Below, piece after piece: positions 41,195 through 53,921 of a stretch of DNA of 64,000 bases. The notes below the pieces were generated by a model. The model made no database searches. It was not told the origin of the DNA and worked only from the letters and a program-made list of their open reading frames with translations. The stretch comes from Wuchereria bancrofti (taxonomy: Eukaryota; Nematoda; Chromadorea; Rhabditida; Onchocercidae): contig SSBO01000014.1 of assembly GCA_005281725.1 (NCBI GenBank), positions 435,733 through 499,732 of the forward strand, read 5' to 3'. The position numbers were made by a program, and so were the translations under genes. Every line of letters starts with the position of its first letter. The first letter of the stretch is position 1.

Positions 41195-41218
41195 TATTTG
41201 ATATAATTATATCAAATA
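41195..41218. promoter_or_regulatory. Perfect 24-bp AT palindrome
   Basis: Self-complementary sequence with centre TTTGATATAATTATATCAAA. Ten bases of the same core recur in the inverted repeat at 55.07 kb. Could extrude as a cruciform; no known site is implied. Confidence 0.35.
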
Positions 41219-41714
41219 TCATTTGTTTGACATATGTCGGAAACAAATGTATGTGTGTGTGTGTTTTTTTTTTCGTTTTCTTTGTAGGGTTCATTGCAAC
41301 AGAATTGAAATAAACAATTGTTTGAACTTTTTTTTTTAAATCTCAAACTTTAGCAATTTTAAATTAAATAAATAATGTCGAATTGTTTTAAAGTATTCAA
41401 ATATTTCGATTAAAACGAAACAAAAAAAGGAAGAAAGAGTTAACAGTTATAAAGGTTAGTAAAAAAAGTTTTTTTTTCTTGTTGTTGAATTTTTTCTTCG
41501 TTTTTTTTTTTTGAAATGAATTTCTCTACAAATTCATTAAGCTTTTTTTTTCGTTCCTTTTCTTTTTTTATTTTTCTACACTAATTTTGTTGAATGGGAA
41601 ATTAATTCTGAAGCTAATTTGATTAATATTATTAAATTATTTATTGGACCCTTACACCGTTCCATTCTTAGCACACGAAATTTGGTGTAAACATTTAAAC
41701 TGGTCTACAAGTCC

Positions 41715-42000
41715 AATTATTTTATTAGTTATTATTTCTGTTTTTATTATTGTTATTATTATCATTGTTGTTAATTGCAATTATTGTAATAATTATTATC
41801 AATTATTATTATTATTACTATCATTATTATTACTTATAATAATAATAATAATCATTTTGATCATTATTACTGTTTTATTATTGTCATCATTATCATTGCC
41901 ATTAATTATTATTAATTACTATTATTATTAATTATTACTATTATTAATTATTGATATTATTGACTATTTATTACTATTATTATTATTATTAATTATAATT
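41715..42000. repeat. ATT/ATC-rich simple-sequence tract
   Basis: Nearly 300 bp built from ATT, AAT and ATC triplets with interruptions. It yields a spurious Ile/Leu-rich 95-codon open frame. Confidence 0.85.
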
Positions 42001-42109
42001 GTTATCAAATTATTCAAGGGGAAAAACTAAGAATTTTTCGGATCAATGTAGATTATTTTCTGCCTGCTACTTCTGTAATTTAATATATCCTAAATTGATA
42101 TATCTTATT

Positions 42110-42214
42110 TAAAAATTGGTTATTTGAAATTTGAAAAAATTCATACCTATTGTAGCATCAACAGACAACAGATATTTTTAAAAGTTTTTGGTGTTACAAA
42201 AGTAAGTTATATAT
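42110..42214 (-). repeat. Right arm of the ~105-bp inverted repeat
   Basis: Reverse complement of 38661-38769, about 3.3 kb away and in the intergenic region behind the phosphatase gene. The two arms enclose exons 7-10. Likely two copies of one dispersed element (MITE-like) in opposite orientation; no terminal inverted repeats or target duplications could be confirmed by eye. Confidence 0.85.
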
Positions 42215-42394
42215 ATTAAGAAGAAAAAGATTGGTAAAATTCTTCGGACTATTTTAAAATTTTGAGGAAATTTTAACATTTTATCCTAATTAATAGCATA
42301 TTTTCTTTTTTTTTTTAAATGCTTAACAATAATAGTAATTTTGAATTTCATTCCGAATATGTAATAAATTATCTCCATCATTTATTCTCCTAAC

Positions 42395-42738
42395 TTTTTT
42401 TTTTCATATGTGCAAAAATTTTATTCATTTTATTTTCAAAAATTGTCACAAACAAAATTTGATTCATGGTATCATAGCGATTTGTGTAAAACTTTCTTTT
42501 CTATCGGTTTTAGTTTTTCTTTTTTTTTTCGTTTTTTTAAAGATTGCATTTTTGTTTGCTTTTACTTACCGCATGCTTTCNNNNNNNNNNNTTTTTTTTC
42601 ATATGTGCAAAAATTTTATTCATTTTATTTTCAAAAATTGTCACAAACAAAATTTGATTCATGGTATCATAGCGATTTGTGTAAAACTTTCTTTTCTATC
42701 GGTTTTAGTTTTTCTTTTTTTTTTCGTTTTTTTTTTTT
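42395..42738. repeat. ~145-bp duplication flanking an 11-N gap
   Basis: 42395-42538 and 42592-42738 are the same sequence (TTTCATATGTGCAAAAATTT ... TCTATCGGTTTTAG ... TTTCG plus T-run). The first copy continues into unique sequence up to the Ns at 42581-42591; the second continues into CATTCTTATCTTCTCG and a long poly-T. Typical of two contig ends that overlap but were scaffolded side by side. Confidence 0.85.
42581..42591. other. 11-N assembly gap
   Basis: Eleven Ns between duplicated flanks; the true distance is unknown and may be negative. Confidence 0.95.
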
Positions 42739-42754
42739 TCATTCTTATCTTCTC

Positions 42755-42756
<2 letters not shown>

Positions 42757-42823
<67 letters not shown>
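42757..42823. repeat. Poly-T run of about 67 bases
   Basis: The longest homopolymer in the window, next to the gap-associated duplication. Its length is unlikely to be accurate and it produces poly-Phe open frames. Confidence 0.9.
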
Positions 42824-42824
<1 letters not shown>

Positions 42825-43665
42825 TTGTCTCATTGACACATTCATCATTGTTGGTATTCAAAAACTACTCGAATTAGTAATCAACAATTTCCACTGATTA
42901 ACGGTTGGTCCGCTAAGCTTTTTGATGTGTGAGAACCGGAAATTGTTTAAAAAAGAAAAAAAAAAAAACGAATCACATCTATGGTAGTGTCTAAATGGAA
43001 TGTCTTCAACATACTAATACATATATTGTTTATTGCTGAAAAGATGAAAGCAACATGTAACAAAAGGATAAAAAAGAAAAAAAAAATGGTAATTTGATAT
43101 TTTTGAAATTAATTTTTGACAAATGTAAAAGAGATAAATAATGAAATAATTAGGAAGTGTTTATTGTAAGAATAAAAATTTTTAATTAATCTAGTATAGT
43201 TTAATTGTTAGAATAACTTTTCTTTTTTGTTTGTTTGTTTCATTACTAAATGAACTCTTTAAAGTGTTCAATTTTTCGAAATTAATTCTGTTATTTAATT
43301 TTTTTTTTTTTTTGAAATGATTTTCTTTCAGATGCATTTTTAATTAAAAAGAAAAGGAAAACAAAAAACAATGAATAATAATAATAATAATAATAATAAT
43401 AGCTATTCTATAATTTCTTAATTATAACCATCGTTTTGTTTTGTTTTTCTCTCTCCCTCTCCCTCTTCCTGTCTGTCTGTCTCTTTCTCTTTCCTGTTTT
43501 GACTCATTTTCTAAGCTTAGTTTAATGCATTTACCTTTTAAATCATTTTTAGTTATTGAATATTTAAAAATGACTTTTTTTTTCTTGTTTTAAATCGAAA
43601 GAAAACACTAATTTTTCATTTCTTTTAAATAAAAAAAAAAAAAAAGAATTAAATTGTTAATATTA

Positions 43666-43785
43666 CCAAGGAGAAAATTATACAATTCCATATTAAAGAA
43701 TAAGGATCATCTGGCACATCTTTTTACATTCAACGAAATGACAACAATGCCATATGTGAAGCGTATCAAAAATGTTTCCGCCTAA
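43666..43785 (+). other. Candidate terminal exon, unknown gene
   Basis: Open frame following a weak acceptor (TATTACCAAG): ...NSILKNKDHLAHLFTFNE then MTTMPYVKRIKNVSA and TAA at 43783-43785. The block 43700-43830 is less AT-rich than its surroundings and contains TATCACGTGTCTCAC just after the stop. No upstream exon in phase and no family were recognised; a conserved non-coding island is equally possible. Confidence 0.15.
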
Positions 43786-44297
43786 AAATTTCCGTGGCCA
43801 TCCATATATCACGTGTCTCACTTATTACTTATTTGCATATCTTTTTTTTTTCTTCTTTTTTGATTTATATTATCTTTCTTTCTTTTTTTTTTTTTTTTCA
43901 TCATTAATTTTCTTTATTGTTCAACTATTTTAATGGCATCCAAAAATGTATCATTTATCACAATCAACAATTATTTCTTATCCATTCATTTATAATTGTT
44001 TCCTTCAGTCCCTGTCAACTGTCATTTATTATTATAATATGATGATATAAGTTGAAATATTTCAGAATATATTTCTAATTTAATATTCATTATAGAAATG
44101 AGTGAGATAATTTGTTTTGTTTTTTTTTTGCTTTTCTTTCAGTGATAAAATAGAATCAATTTGGATAATTTATTAATTAACTTAATAATTATGGTATATC
44201 TAAATATTTTAAAATAGATATTATTAGTATATTTAAATATTTGAAGATTTTCCATTTTTTTTTTCTCTTTCATTTGATTCATTTCATTGAGAAAATT

Positions 44298-44594
44298 TGA
44301 AATAAATCATTTATTAAAATTATTTTTATTGCAAATTTACAATCAAAGCAAAAAGTGAAAAAAAAAATAATTGGTTAAAATATACATATATATGAGTATT
44401 AAAATTCTATAATTTAATTATTGCTTGTATATATATATATATATATNTGAAATAAATCATTTATTAAAATTATTTTTATTGCAAATTTACAATCAAAGCA
44501 AAAAGTGAAAAAAAAAATAATTGGTTAAAATATACATATATATGAGTATTAAAATTCTATAATTTAATTATTGCTTGTATATATATATATATAT
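44298..44594. repeat. ~149-bp direct duplication around a one-base gap
   Basis: 44298-44446 and 44448-44594 are identical except for the number of AT repeats at the end; the single N at 44447 separates them. Best explained as an unmerged contig overlap in an (AT)n tract. Confidence 0.9.
44447..44447. other. Single-N assembly gap
   Basis: One N between two copies of the same 149-bp sequence. Confidence 0.95.
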
Positions 44595-45904
44595 TAATTT
44601 TTTAGGTAGAAATTAGTTTGCAACTAATTTCTTCCAATTTTTCATTTTTTTTTTCTCTTTCTTTTGTTCCTTACACAACCAATGAAATTTTTAAATAATT
44701 TATCAAAAAATTATCATTGTTATCTTTACAATTTAACAAAAATTTCATATCTCAAAATTTTCATTTTGAATTATTTAAAACACATCTGGTAATATTGAGA
44801 TTTTCTATTTCGAACAAAGAAATTATTCTTGCTCTCATTTTATCATTTGATCTAAAATTTGAACAATAAAGAAAAGAAACAACTGAATACTTAATTAGTG
44901 TAGCAAAAAAAAAAAAATTAATTTACATATGGTAGAATGTTGAATGATAGATGTATTATGAATCGTGATGAAAGTATAAATAAATCTAATATTCAGATAA
45001 TTTATCCGTTATCATTCAATATTTATCAAAATATGATAAAATTATAGAAAACCTAAGTTTACACAGTTAATTATCATTCCGTTTTGATGATCGATAAAAA
45101 TGATAATCGATGTAGTTCAAGGGCATTAATTAAACTAAAAAAAAATTTAATTTTCCTACAAAAATTGTAATATATTTGTTATTGCCAGAGAAAAAGAAGT
45201 AGTTCCATTTTGAAAAAAATACAAATTTAATTATTTCAATTAATTAATTAATCTCTTTCCATCATTCTTTTATCATACAACACTATTGCATAGCAATGAT
45301 AGTATTAAAAAACTTTTGCAGATGGAATAGCAAAATTGCTAGAAAAAAAAAAAAATGATTATCTTTCCCTAATCACTATGACATAAATTTTATAAAGTTT
45401 TTAAATTTCAATTGGAATTATGTAATTTTCCAAATTCGTACCATAAATTTACAAAATATAAAATTTGCTTCAATTATACATATGACTTTATCGGTAAGAT
45501 TATAAGAAGGAATACCTTTAAAATGATATCTGTTAGCATCAAATATAAGTTTGTAATAATCATCCAGGATGATTCACTATCAATGCTAATCAAATTTTGA
45601 ATGAAATTTGAAATAATTTATAAATTATACATTTAATACTAATCAAATAGTTTTTTCTTTTCTAGGAAAAAGAAGGGCTAACTTTAAAATTTGAAATAAT
45701 ATAAAAAATTTATACAAAAACGAAAATTGCAACCATAACAAAAATTTAAGTAAATGAAATAAAAAATCTTTTATATTAAAATTAATTCATCAATAAATGT
45801 ATAAATTATAAATTTTATAACAAAGAAAGCAATAATAGCAAATTTTGATAAAATTAAATCAAAAAACAATTTGCATGATAACATATCAAGCGATAACCAT
45901 TCCC

Positions 45905-46030
45905 ACACCTATTCTACTACAAAGCAAATTATCGCCGTGTCCGAAATCTTACAAATGCTATCAAGCTGAATACTTCAAATAATACTATTTCCGGTTCATC
46001 CGGACGGCAAAAATGCTGGGAAGATTGTAT
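45905..46030. other. GC-richer island with open frames on both strands
   Basis: The ~125 bp around CCGGTTCATCCGGACGG stand out from the AT-rich flanks. Minus strand: a frame ending QHFCRPDEPEIVLFEVFS..RTRR stop at 45929. Plus strand: a frame with RRVRNLTNAIKLNTSNNT and GRQKCWEDC. Neither has convincing splice partners, and no family was recognised. It could be an isolated exon, a gene fragment or a regulatory island. Confidence 0.2.
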
Positions 46031-47698
46031 TTCTTTTTTTTTTTTTATTTTCCTACTTATATTAACGTATATTGAAGCTAAGAAAGCTGATTTTATGCAA
46101 AAAAAAAAAGTATGTATCAGAATTGAATTGTTAGAAGTGGATGATAATAATAATAAAAAAATAAAATAGATCGGAAAATTTTTAAATGAAAACATAAAGT
46201 CATTAAATTTTCATTTGCCTATCTTTTCATATTAATTAATTCGTGATTTCTTTCTTTTTTTTTCAATTTTCTTTGATTTTTGTTTGACATTCTTTACTTG
46301 ATTAAAATACATTAGATAAATGGTTTGATAATTTCAAGAACAAAAAAAAATAAGAAAAATGATTATTGAAATATATTTTCATCTATTCATTTGGGTAATT
46401 TTACCCATTGTTATAATTTTAGTCGTTTAAACTCTTTTTCTCTTTTTGTCTTGATTTCGTGTAATTTTCCAACGAAACACCATTTTAGATATAAAAATTT
46501 GAAAATATACAAAAATTATAGCTGCACAATTTAGCTTCCGTTCAGATTTTTCCTTCAAATTGTCTTCAGTATCATTAATCTAATATTTTTTTTAAATTCT
46601 TTTTAATTTACAAAATAACAATTTAACATTCATAATAATTATGAATGTCAAAGAAATCTCTAATTAATTTTTATTTTTTAGTTTTTACCTGTTAAATAAT
46701 AAAATGTTTTATAATAAAAATTAATCACAATAATTGATAGCAATTGGTATTTGTAGGAAAAAAAATTTTTTTTCAATTTAGTTTTAGTTTTATCAACATT
46801 GCATTTCACTTGAATGCTTTTCGAAGTTGATTACCTGAATTGTTGTGCCATTTAATTCATTTGGTAATTTATAAAAATCATTACATTTATGTAAACAAAT
46901 AAAATATTGACAAATTGTTGTATTATTTTATAATATAAATTAGTCAATATAAATTTATAATATAGATTCATTATATATACAAAAGAACCTTTTTTTTACA
47001 GCAAAATAAATCTAAAAATTACACATACAAAAAAAAAAGTGGAAAAAAAGAGAAAGATGAAATGAGAAATGACGTAAATTTAAGTTCATATATAAATTAT
47101 GTTACACTTTACTGATAAGGTGATAAATTTTATCAACAATTCATTTCACTCTCAAATTCTCATTTATTCTTTCCACTTTTTTCACTTCACATTCTTTTTG
47201 ATTATAACTAGAAAAGCATTTCACATAGTATTCGATTAACCAACCATTCAACAATAACGAAATTAATTGTTTGTATAAAACTATTTATTCTACACTAGTC
47301 GTAATGGCCATCTATCAAATCATCAAAAATAATCAATCAATTAATTAATTAATTAATCACAACATGTCACATTTACCATATCAATTATCTATTGCTATGA
47401 TTAAGTCGTAAATTCGTTTAATTATTTTCATTATTTTGATTATATTTATCCAATTTTAAATCATATTATAATAGGAAAATTTTTTAATTTTCTTCATTTC
47501 TTCCTTATTATTTTAATAATTTGTAAAAATGAACATTTCTGGTACTTATTTCTTTTCACATTTATATACTTAGTAATACTTTAAAATATATACTTTATTC
47601 TTTGCTTTGTTTTGTTTTGTTCATTTTTTCTTTTTTTATGCTTCCTTGCTTTTTTTTTTGTTAATATTTAAAATTTTCAATGTGTATGCGCAGCAAGA

Positions 47699-47754
47699 CA
47701 AAGCTTGCTAACATGCAGCTGCATAACAAAGCTTACTAACGTGCAGCTGCATGG
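47699..47754. promoter_or_regulatory. Tandem 28-bp unit carrying palindromic CAGCTG E-boxes
   Basis: Two adjacent units, 47699-47726 and 47727-47754, differ at four positions. Each holds AAGCTT, CTAAC and TGCAGCTGCAT; in the first this forms a perfect 12-bp palindrome ATGCAGCTGCAT. CAGCTG is the class A E-box bound by MyoD/HLH-1-type bHLH dimers. It is much less AT-rich than its flanks. Enhancer function is inference. Confidence 0.4.
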
Positions 47755-49719
47755 TAATATTCAATTCTATTTCTTTTTATTTCTACTTCATTCTTCTTTT
47801 ATATTAATTAATTCATTGCTTCGATCGTCAAAATTATTTTGTCATGGAATAATAATAAATTTTTCTATTATTAGTCTAATTGTTTAAAATTAATTAACAA
47901 GTTTAGATGAATGTATATTATTTAATATGATAAACAGTCAAGAGAACTGTTAGATAATTAAATGATTAAATAAATGAATGAGAAGAAATGTAACACATAA
48001 AATATAATTAATTAATAATTTCCATTTAATTATTTAAAAAATGAAATATAATTAAGGTGAATTAAATTAAGAAAAGTATGCATATGCATACATACATATT
48101 TGTACAGATATATTTAGTGATATGAAATGTTTTTGAAATTTACAACAAATTTTAGTAGCTTTAAAATGCTTTTTTTTTTTTTTTTAAATATGTCACATAC
48201 TTCGATCGGGTAAATAAAAATACCCATATGCACATACATGCAAATATGTGTAAAGTACCAAATTTCTCTTTCTAGTAATTTTCAGCTTTTTTTACAATAA
48301 TTAATACTCTTCCTTATTATTTTAGTTTTTTAAGTTTTTTTTTTAACAAATATTTTAAAATATTTCACCAATGTTTCCTTAACTTTCATAGTTTTTGCTT
48401 TTTTAATCTATGTAATAACATATTTTCTTTACTTATCTTTCATCTTCTTTTTGTATATTTTATTTTGCTAGTCTTTCTCTTTTCCTTATGATTCATTGTC
48501 CGTTAATTGATACAGTAATTAATATTTGCTACTGAAATTTAATTAGATAATAATTCAATTCGTTTTAGGATGGAATATCAGTGTTTGAATTTTTTTTTAT
48601 GCTGTTGATTGAACAAATTGATAGTAAAATTTTTTCAAAAGTCTTGAAAATATTGAGAATATTATAATTTTGGATTATTATAATTTGACAATTTATGCAA
48701 TGAAAGTTTTGAGTTCATTTTACAAAAAAAAAACCGTATTTTGGAATTTCTTTACAAAATCAAATTTGTGAATATTTGAATTTACTTTTCTTCTAATCTG
48801 AATCATAATAGTAATGCAATATTATTCATTATAAAATGCTATATAGAACAAACTTTATTAAATTAACTATAATAACATCAAATTTTTCAATTTTTCGATT
48901 TTTTAGTCTGTATTTCAATTTGATTAATTTTAATCATTGTCATTTCAATTTGTTCAAATATATCTCACAACAAATATATTGCAGCAGTTGACACTGTTGA
49001 CATTGTTGACACTGCTAAAACCATTATAACACATTGTGCAACATTTTAATCAGATTTTGCAAAAAAAAAAAGAAAGAAAAAATAACAATTATTATATTTT
49101 TATCGAAATTTGAACATTTCACGCATCATTCATATGCTTTCAATTATAATTTGATATAGAATTTTAAAAATTTATAAATTAAATGATAGTCCATTCTGTT
49201 ACTAATTTGTATGCTACAAAATGTAAATATCAATGAAAAATTAAGTAAATCATAATAACAAATTAATTATAAGTGAATTCAAAAAAAAAAAAAAAAACGA
49301 AAGGAAAAGAAAAAAACTTTTATAAAATTCATTTTATTTATTTAAGAAAAAATAAGCTACACAATTTACTATTATTAGTAAATAAATCAATTAATGAATA
49401 AATAATCTATTTTTATCACTCTTATAATCCTTATGATTAAAATTCATAACACTATCATTTAATCTTTAACTTTTATCACTTTAACAATTATAATCTTCTT
49501 TTTTTTTTAAGTGCATAAAAATTGATCATTGAATGAAGTATTAGATGCATTTTATTGAGAAGAAATGAAAGTAGAAAATTAAAAGATACGAAAAAGAAAA
49601 GGAAAAAAAAAAAGAGAGGAATATTTTTTATATATGATATTTAAAATATAATATATTATTATTGTATAAAATATATATTTTATATATAATATATATTTAT
49701 GGGTATGTTTGATATATTT

Positions 49720-49835
49720 GCACGGGCATATTATACATGGATACATGCCTGTACCGGAAGTGTTCACGGTCATCATATGGCTCTTTCATCCAAAATTGTC
49801 ATTTCTTCACAAACGCCCACTCATTCCTTCATTCA
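49720..49835. promoter_or_regulatory. GC-richer island with a consensus ETS site
   Basis: ACCGGAAGTG at 49753-49762 matches the high-affinity ETS1-class site. The surrounding ~110 bp are less AT-rich than the flanks and contain TGCACGGGCATATTATACAT and CACGGTCATCATATGG. It lies ~9.8 kb upstream of the ETS-factor gene. Open frames across it on both strands end in poly-Phe or AT repeats. Confidence 0.3.
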
Positions 49836-51417
49836 TAATAATTTCGTGCCTTTTTTTTTTCTACCTAATTCCCAAATTTGCTTATTACATTTGTCCTATG
49901 AAGTGATTATGTTATTATATCTGTAAGTTCTTTCTTTCTTTTCTTTTTTTTTCTCCCTTGCTTTCTCCCTCTCTCTCTCTCCCTCTCTTTTTTTCTTTTT
50001 TTTTTTTGTCCTTCATTTGTGAAATTTTGTGATATTTGCAATTATGATAGTATCATCATTTGCTATATGATCGTTTCGTGTATTTTATATTTGTTATAAT
50101 TATTGGAAATATAATTGAAATTGAAAACTTCAAACAGGAATAATTAATGACAACTAATTTTTGATCGGATAATAGGAATGGTTAAGAAAAATGATATGAA
50201 ATTATCTCATATTCTTCTAATGTAGTAGTAAATTTTAGAAATTGTAATGAATGAATGGTATTAAATGATTAAGTTAATTTTCTTAAAAGCTTTATTTAAT
50301 CATTTGTTTTTACCAGTATTTTTCGCTTTGATTATTACTGAAATTTATAACTAGAAAGCTGGTAATAATCTTTTATAAAACAGTAAAACCATATAAAATA
50401 GTTCAATAATTTTAGTAAATTCAATATCGATTAATCACATTTTCTTATTTTTGTAACTTTTATCGATGAATGAGAATTAAAAACTTTTGTTAAGCAACGG
50501 CTGTTTTCGATTCGTCTTTTTTCTTTTCTTTTTTTTTTTATAAGTTTGACGAAATTATCGTCTCACCACCTGTTCAAATAAACATTTCAAAAAATCGTCT
50601 AGAAGATGAATTTTATTATTTAGGTTATTTTTTTTTCTTTCATTTTGCATTATTTTAGTCTTAAATTTGCAATTATTTTTTTAAAAATATTATGAGGAAA
50701 CTTTTCGCCAAAATATTTCATTCATAAATTATATTAAAAATGATTTTAACAGATCTATTTTTTGTTTTTGTTGACAAGATGAAATAAGTTAAATGTCTCT
50801 ACACATGAAACCATTCTTTGTCTTTCAAATTTGATTGAAATATTTCGAAATTGATATTCTGCTACTATTAAAATTTCAAAAAAAAAAAAAACCTTATAAA
50901 AATTATAATACTTATAAATAATGAAACTATGAATCAAGTAGACAAGATTAATATCTTTAAAAAAAAAGAAAAAATGATAAAAAAAGTTTAAGAAATTGTT
51001 GGTTACATGATAATGACCAATATTTTATGAAGTAAGAAATTCTTCGCTTTTTTTTTTCCTTCTCTCTCCCTCTCTCTCCTTTCTTCTCTGTCTCTTTCCC
51101 TGTTTTTCTCTTTCACAAATAAATGCATTACGGTAGCATTTTAGAATGTTCAATAAAGTGCAAGGATTTTTAGATATCGCTTGTTGTTTAGTGATTTCAT
51201 CGAATTAAACATCGTTGAATTGATCATTTCATTCTATCATTTATTTATATATTAACAACGGCTGTGCAGTTTTTGTTTCACTTTTAAAATTAATTTGTAA
51301 TTTTCACATATTTTTGCCACTTCCTTTTGAGATACATATAGATATGAACGATCGATGAAATTGTTGCATATTTCAATGTAAAATCTATCCACTATATATT
51401 AATTGAATTTATTACTT

Positions 51418-51545
51418 TAATAATAATAATAATAATACTATTAATAGTAATAAAAATAATGATAACAACAATAATAACATTAATAATAATAGTAATGATA
51501 ATATCACTAATAATAATTAATGGTAATAACAATGATAATAATAAA
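51418..51545. repeat. AAT/GATAAT-rich simple-sequence tract
   Basis: Interrupted AATAATAATA, GATAACA and AGTAATGATAAT units. Confidence 0.85.
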
Positions 51546-52497
51546 TGGTGATATTAATTGTTTCTATAACTTTGTTAATTGATAACTCTTGCAGCCAATA
51601 ATAGGTTAGTCCTAAAATCATAGTTATTTGCTATTCTTATTACAAAAAAAAAAAAATGAAAAATGGAAAAAATTGATTATTGGAGTAATTTGCTTGAGAC
51701 ATTTAAAAATAACATCAGATTAGAGATGATTAAATAATTAACGGCAGGATATATGATGCCAGGATGTTCTACATTCGTCGAATTCTCAATTTTAAAGCAT
51801 GTCTTAGGATGCTTCTTTTTCTTTTTCAATTGAATTATTTATTAGCATGAAGTTGTAATTTGTTGCTAAAGGTTGAATTCTAGAAAAGATATCAAGTAAT
51901 ATATCATTAAAAGGATGTAAAATTTTGATTAATTATTATCATGATATCATGATATTAGATAATATATGTTCAATTATTCATCTATTTTTTTTCATACGTT
52001 TGATGCAATTTTAAATTTATCATCACGTACAGAACTTGTAAATGATTTGTGATAACAAGTAATTTTACAATAAGCAATATATATATATATAATTAATAAT
52101 TTATTCTTTGTAATAATTACCATTAATAATCATGTATATTCTTAAATAATTTGATTTAGTAAGTATCTATTCTAACAAAAACTAATACTTGAATTGTTTA
52201 TGTGAATAATCTTTTCTTTTGTTATTTTCTTTTTTTAAATTAAGCCTTTTAGTACTAATTTTGTAATTATTTCACTTAAAAATTAATCCTTTATTTAATA
52301 TATTTAACTTAAACTTTAGTAAAAATATCAACAATAACAAAAAAAAATGAATAAAATGAAATAATTCTATCAGAAATATTATAAAATAATCAATTATGCT
52401 TTCAATTACAATCGATATGATATAATTTTGTTACAATTATTATACAAATATTCAATAATTAGTCTAAATATTTTCATTTTTTTTTTCTTCAAATTCC

Positions 52498-52790
52498 ATC
52501 ATCTTCATCATCATCATTATTATTATTATTAACATTATTATTATTACTACTATTATTATTATCGTCATCATTATTATCATACTACAATATTATAATACAA
52601 CAATATTTCAAAACTAATCCAATATTGCAACATGTACCGTATTGTATACAGCACACCGTCATCATTATTATCATCATTTTTATCATCATTGTTATCATCA
52701 TCATCTCCCTCTCTCTCTCTCTCCCTCTCTCTCATTCATTGTTCTCATCATCTCATAATTCTTCTTCATTCTTCCTTTTCCCCTCCTTTT
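52498..52790. repeat. ATC/ATT tract passing into CT-rich sequence
   Basis: CATCATCATC and ATTATTATT blocks, a short unique spacer, then TCATCATCAT, (CT)n and pyrimidine-rich sequence. The Ser/Leu-rich open frames here are products of this composition. Confidence 0.85.
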
Positions 52791-53921
52791 CTTCTTCGCT
52801 TTTCTCGCTCCCCGCATCTTATCCATTTCTCTTCTTCATAACATTGTGCTATTTTTCAGCCTTTCAACATTTATTATAAGTTAATTTTATATTTTAGAAA
52901 ATATTATCATTTGTAATTCGCTATGATATATCTTTTATGATTGATATCATTGATAGATAGATAGATCAATGTGTAAATATATCAGTACAATCATTACTGA
53001 TAAATGTTTCTTTTCCTTAAATAATTTCATAAGCATGATTGATATGAAATTTATCAAAGAAAGATGATAAGACTGGTTGGTTGGTTGGTTGGTTTATTAC
53101 TTGTAACGTATATTATTTAATGAATCAGTTCTTTTAAAGCATGAATCACTGATAAGGAAAGCACAAATTATAATCAAGCAATTATTAGTTAACAACATTT
53201 ACTTACTTCGATTCATCATTTATTTATGATTCTTTCATTAAATAAATTTTATAGATGAAAATTAAAATATTAGAACCAGACTAGTTTAATTTAAACATTG
53301 ATAAATTATTTACAAAGTGATAAATTTGAGTAATTCAAGAAAATTTATTTTAAAACAATTTATGATTACTGTTGATAAACTGTCCTAATCAATAAATGAA
53401 ATTATAAATTAGAATGGGCAACAAATCTTGTGAAATTCTTGTTTAGCAAAATAGATTGATGTCTAAGTTTTAGTGTAAAGTTATATCATTACTGATGACC
53501 GTATAATCCATATTGAATTTTAGTTAGCAAACTATAAAAATATAAAAATTAATTGATATGAATTGATAATTATTTAAATATTTTGTAATTTTCTTAGCTT
53601 CTTAAATTTATTATCATAATTCTTTACTACCAAATTATTGCTAGTATAATGACAAATTAATTTCACTTTATTTGTTCTACTTATCTTATTCCAATAATTC
53701 ATTTATTTAGTCATTTAAAATAATGTTTTAAGTCCTAATCTTATATATTATTTTAATTGTATAATTATTTATTTATTTCATTTATTTATTTATTTATTTG
53801 CTTATTTGTAATCGGAGAGAGAAATGACGCTACTTGAAATAATTTCCTAAGAAAAGATGTTTTGCTATAATATGAAACTTTTATAGGTATCACAACGATA
53901 AGTTTAATTGTAATCATTGAT

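Larger units (their letters stand above)
40321..45900. other. Gene-poor region behind the phosphatase
   Basis: No supported gene. Contains CT-rich tracts (40458-40485, 40888-40935, 43450-43495), AAT/ATT simple sequence, two gap junctions with duplicated flanks and a long poly-T. A weak candidate terminal exon is listed at 43666-43785. Confidence 0.55.
45901..53900. other. Gene-poor AT-rich region
   Basis: No supported gene across 8 kb. Notable elements are listed separately: the E-box tandem at 47.7 kb, an island with an ETS site at 49.75 kb, AAT-rich tracts at 51.4 and 52.5 kb, CT-rich tracts at 49960-49990, 51058-51085 and 52706-52735, and a (TTGG)n run at 53073-53093. Confidence 0.55.

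Noticed and set aside
42408..42877. 142- and 155-codon plus-strand frames
   Set aside because: They run through an 11-N gap, a duplicated flank and a 67-T run; the translations are mostly X and poly-Phe.
52625..52879. Ser/Leu-rich 84- and 69-codon frames
   Set aside because: Derived from ATC and CT simple sequence; no family features.
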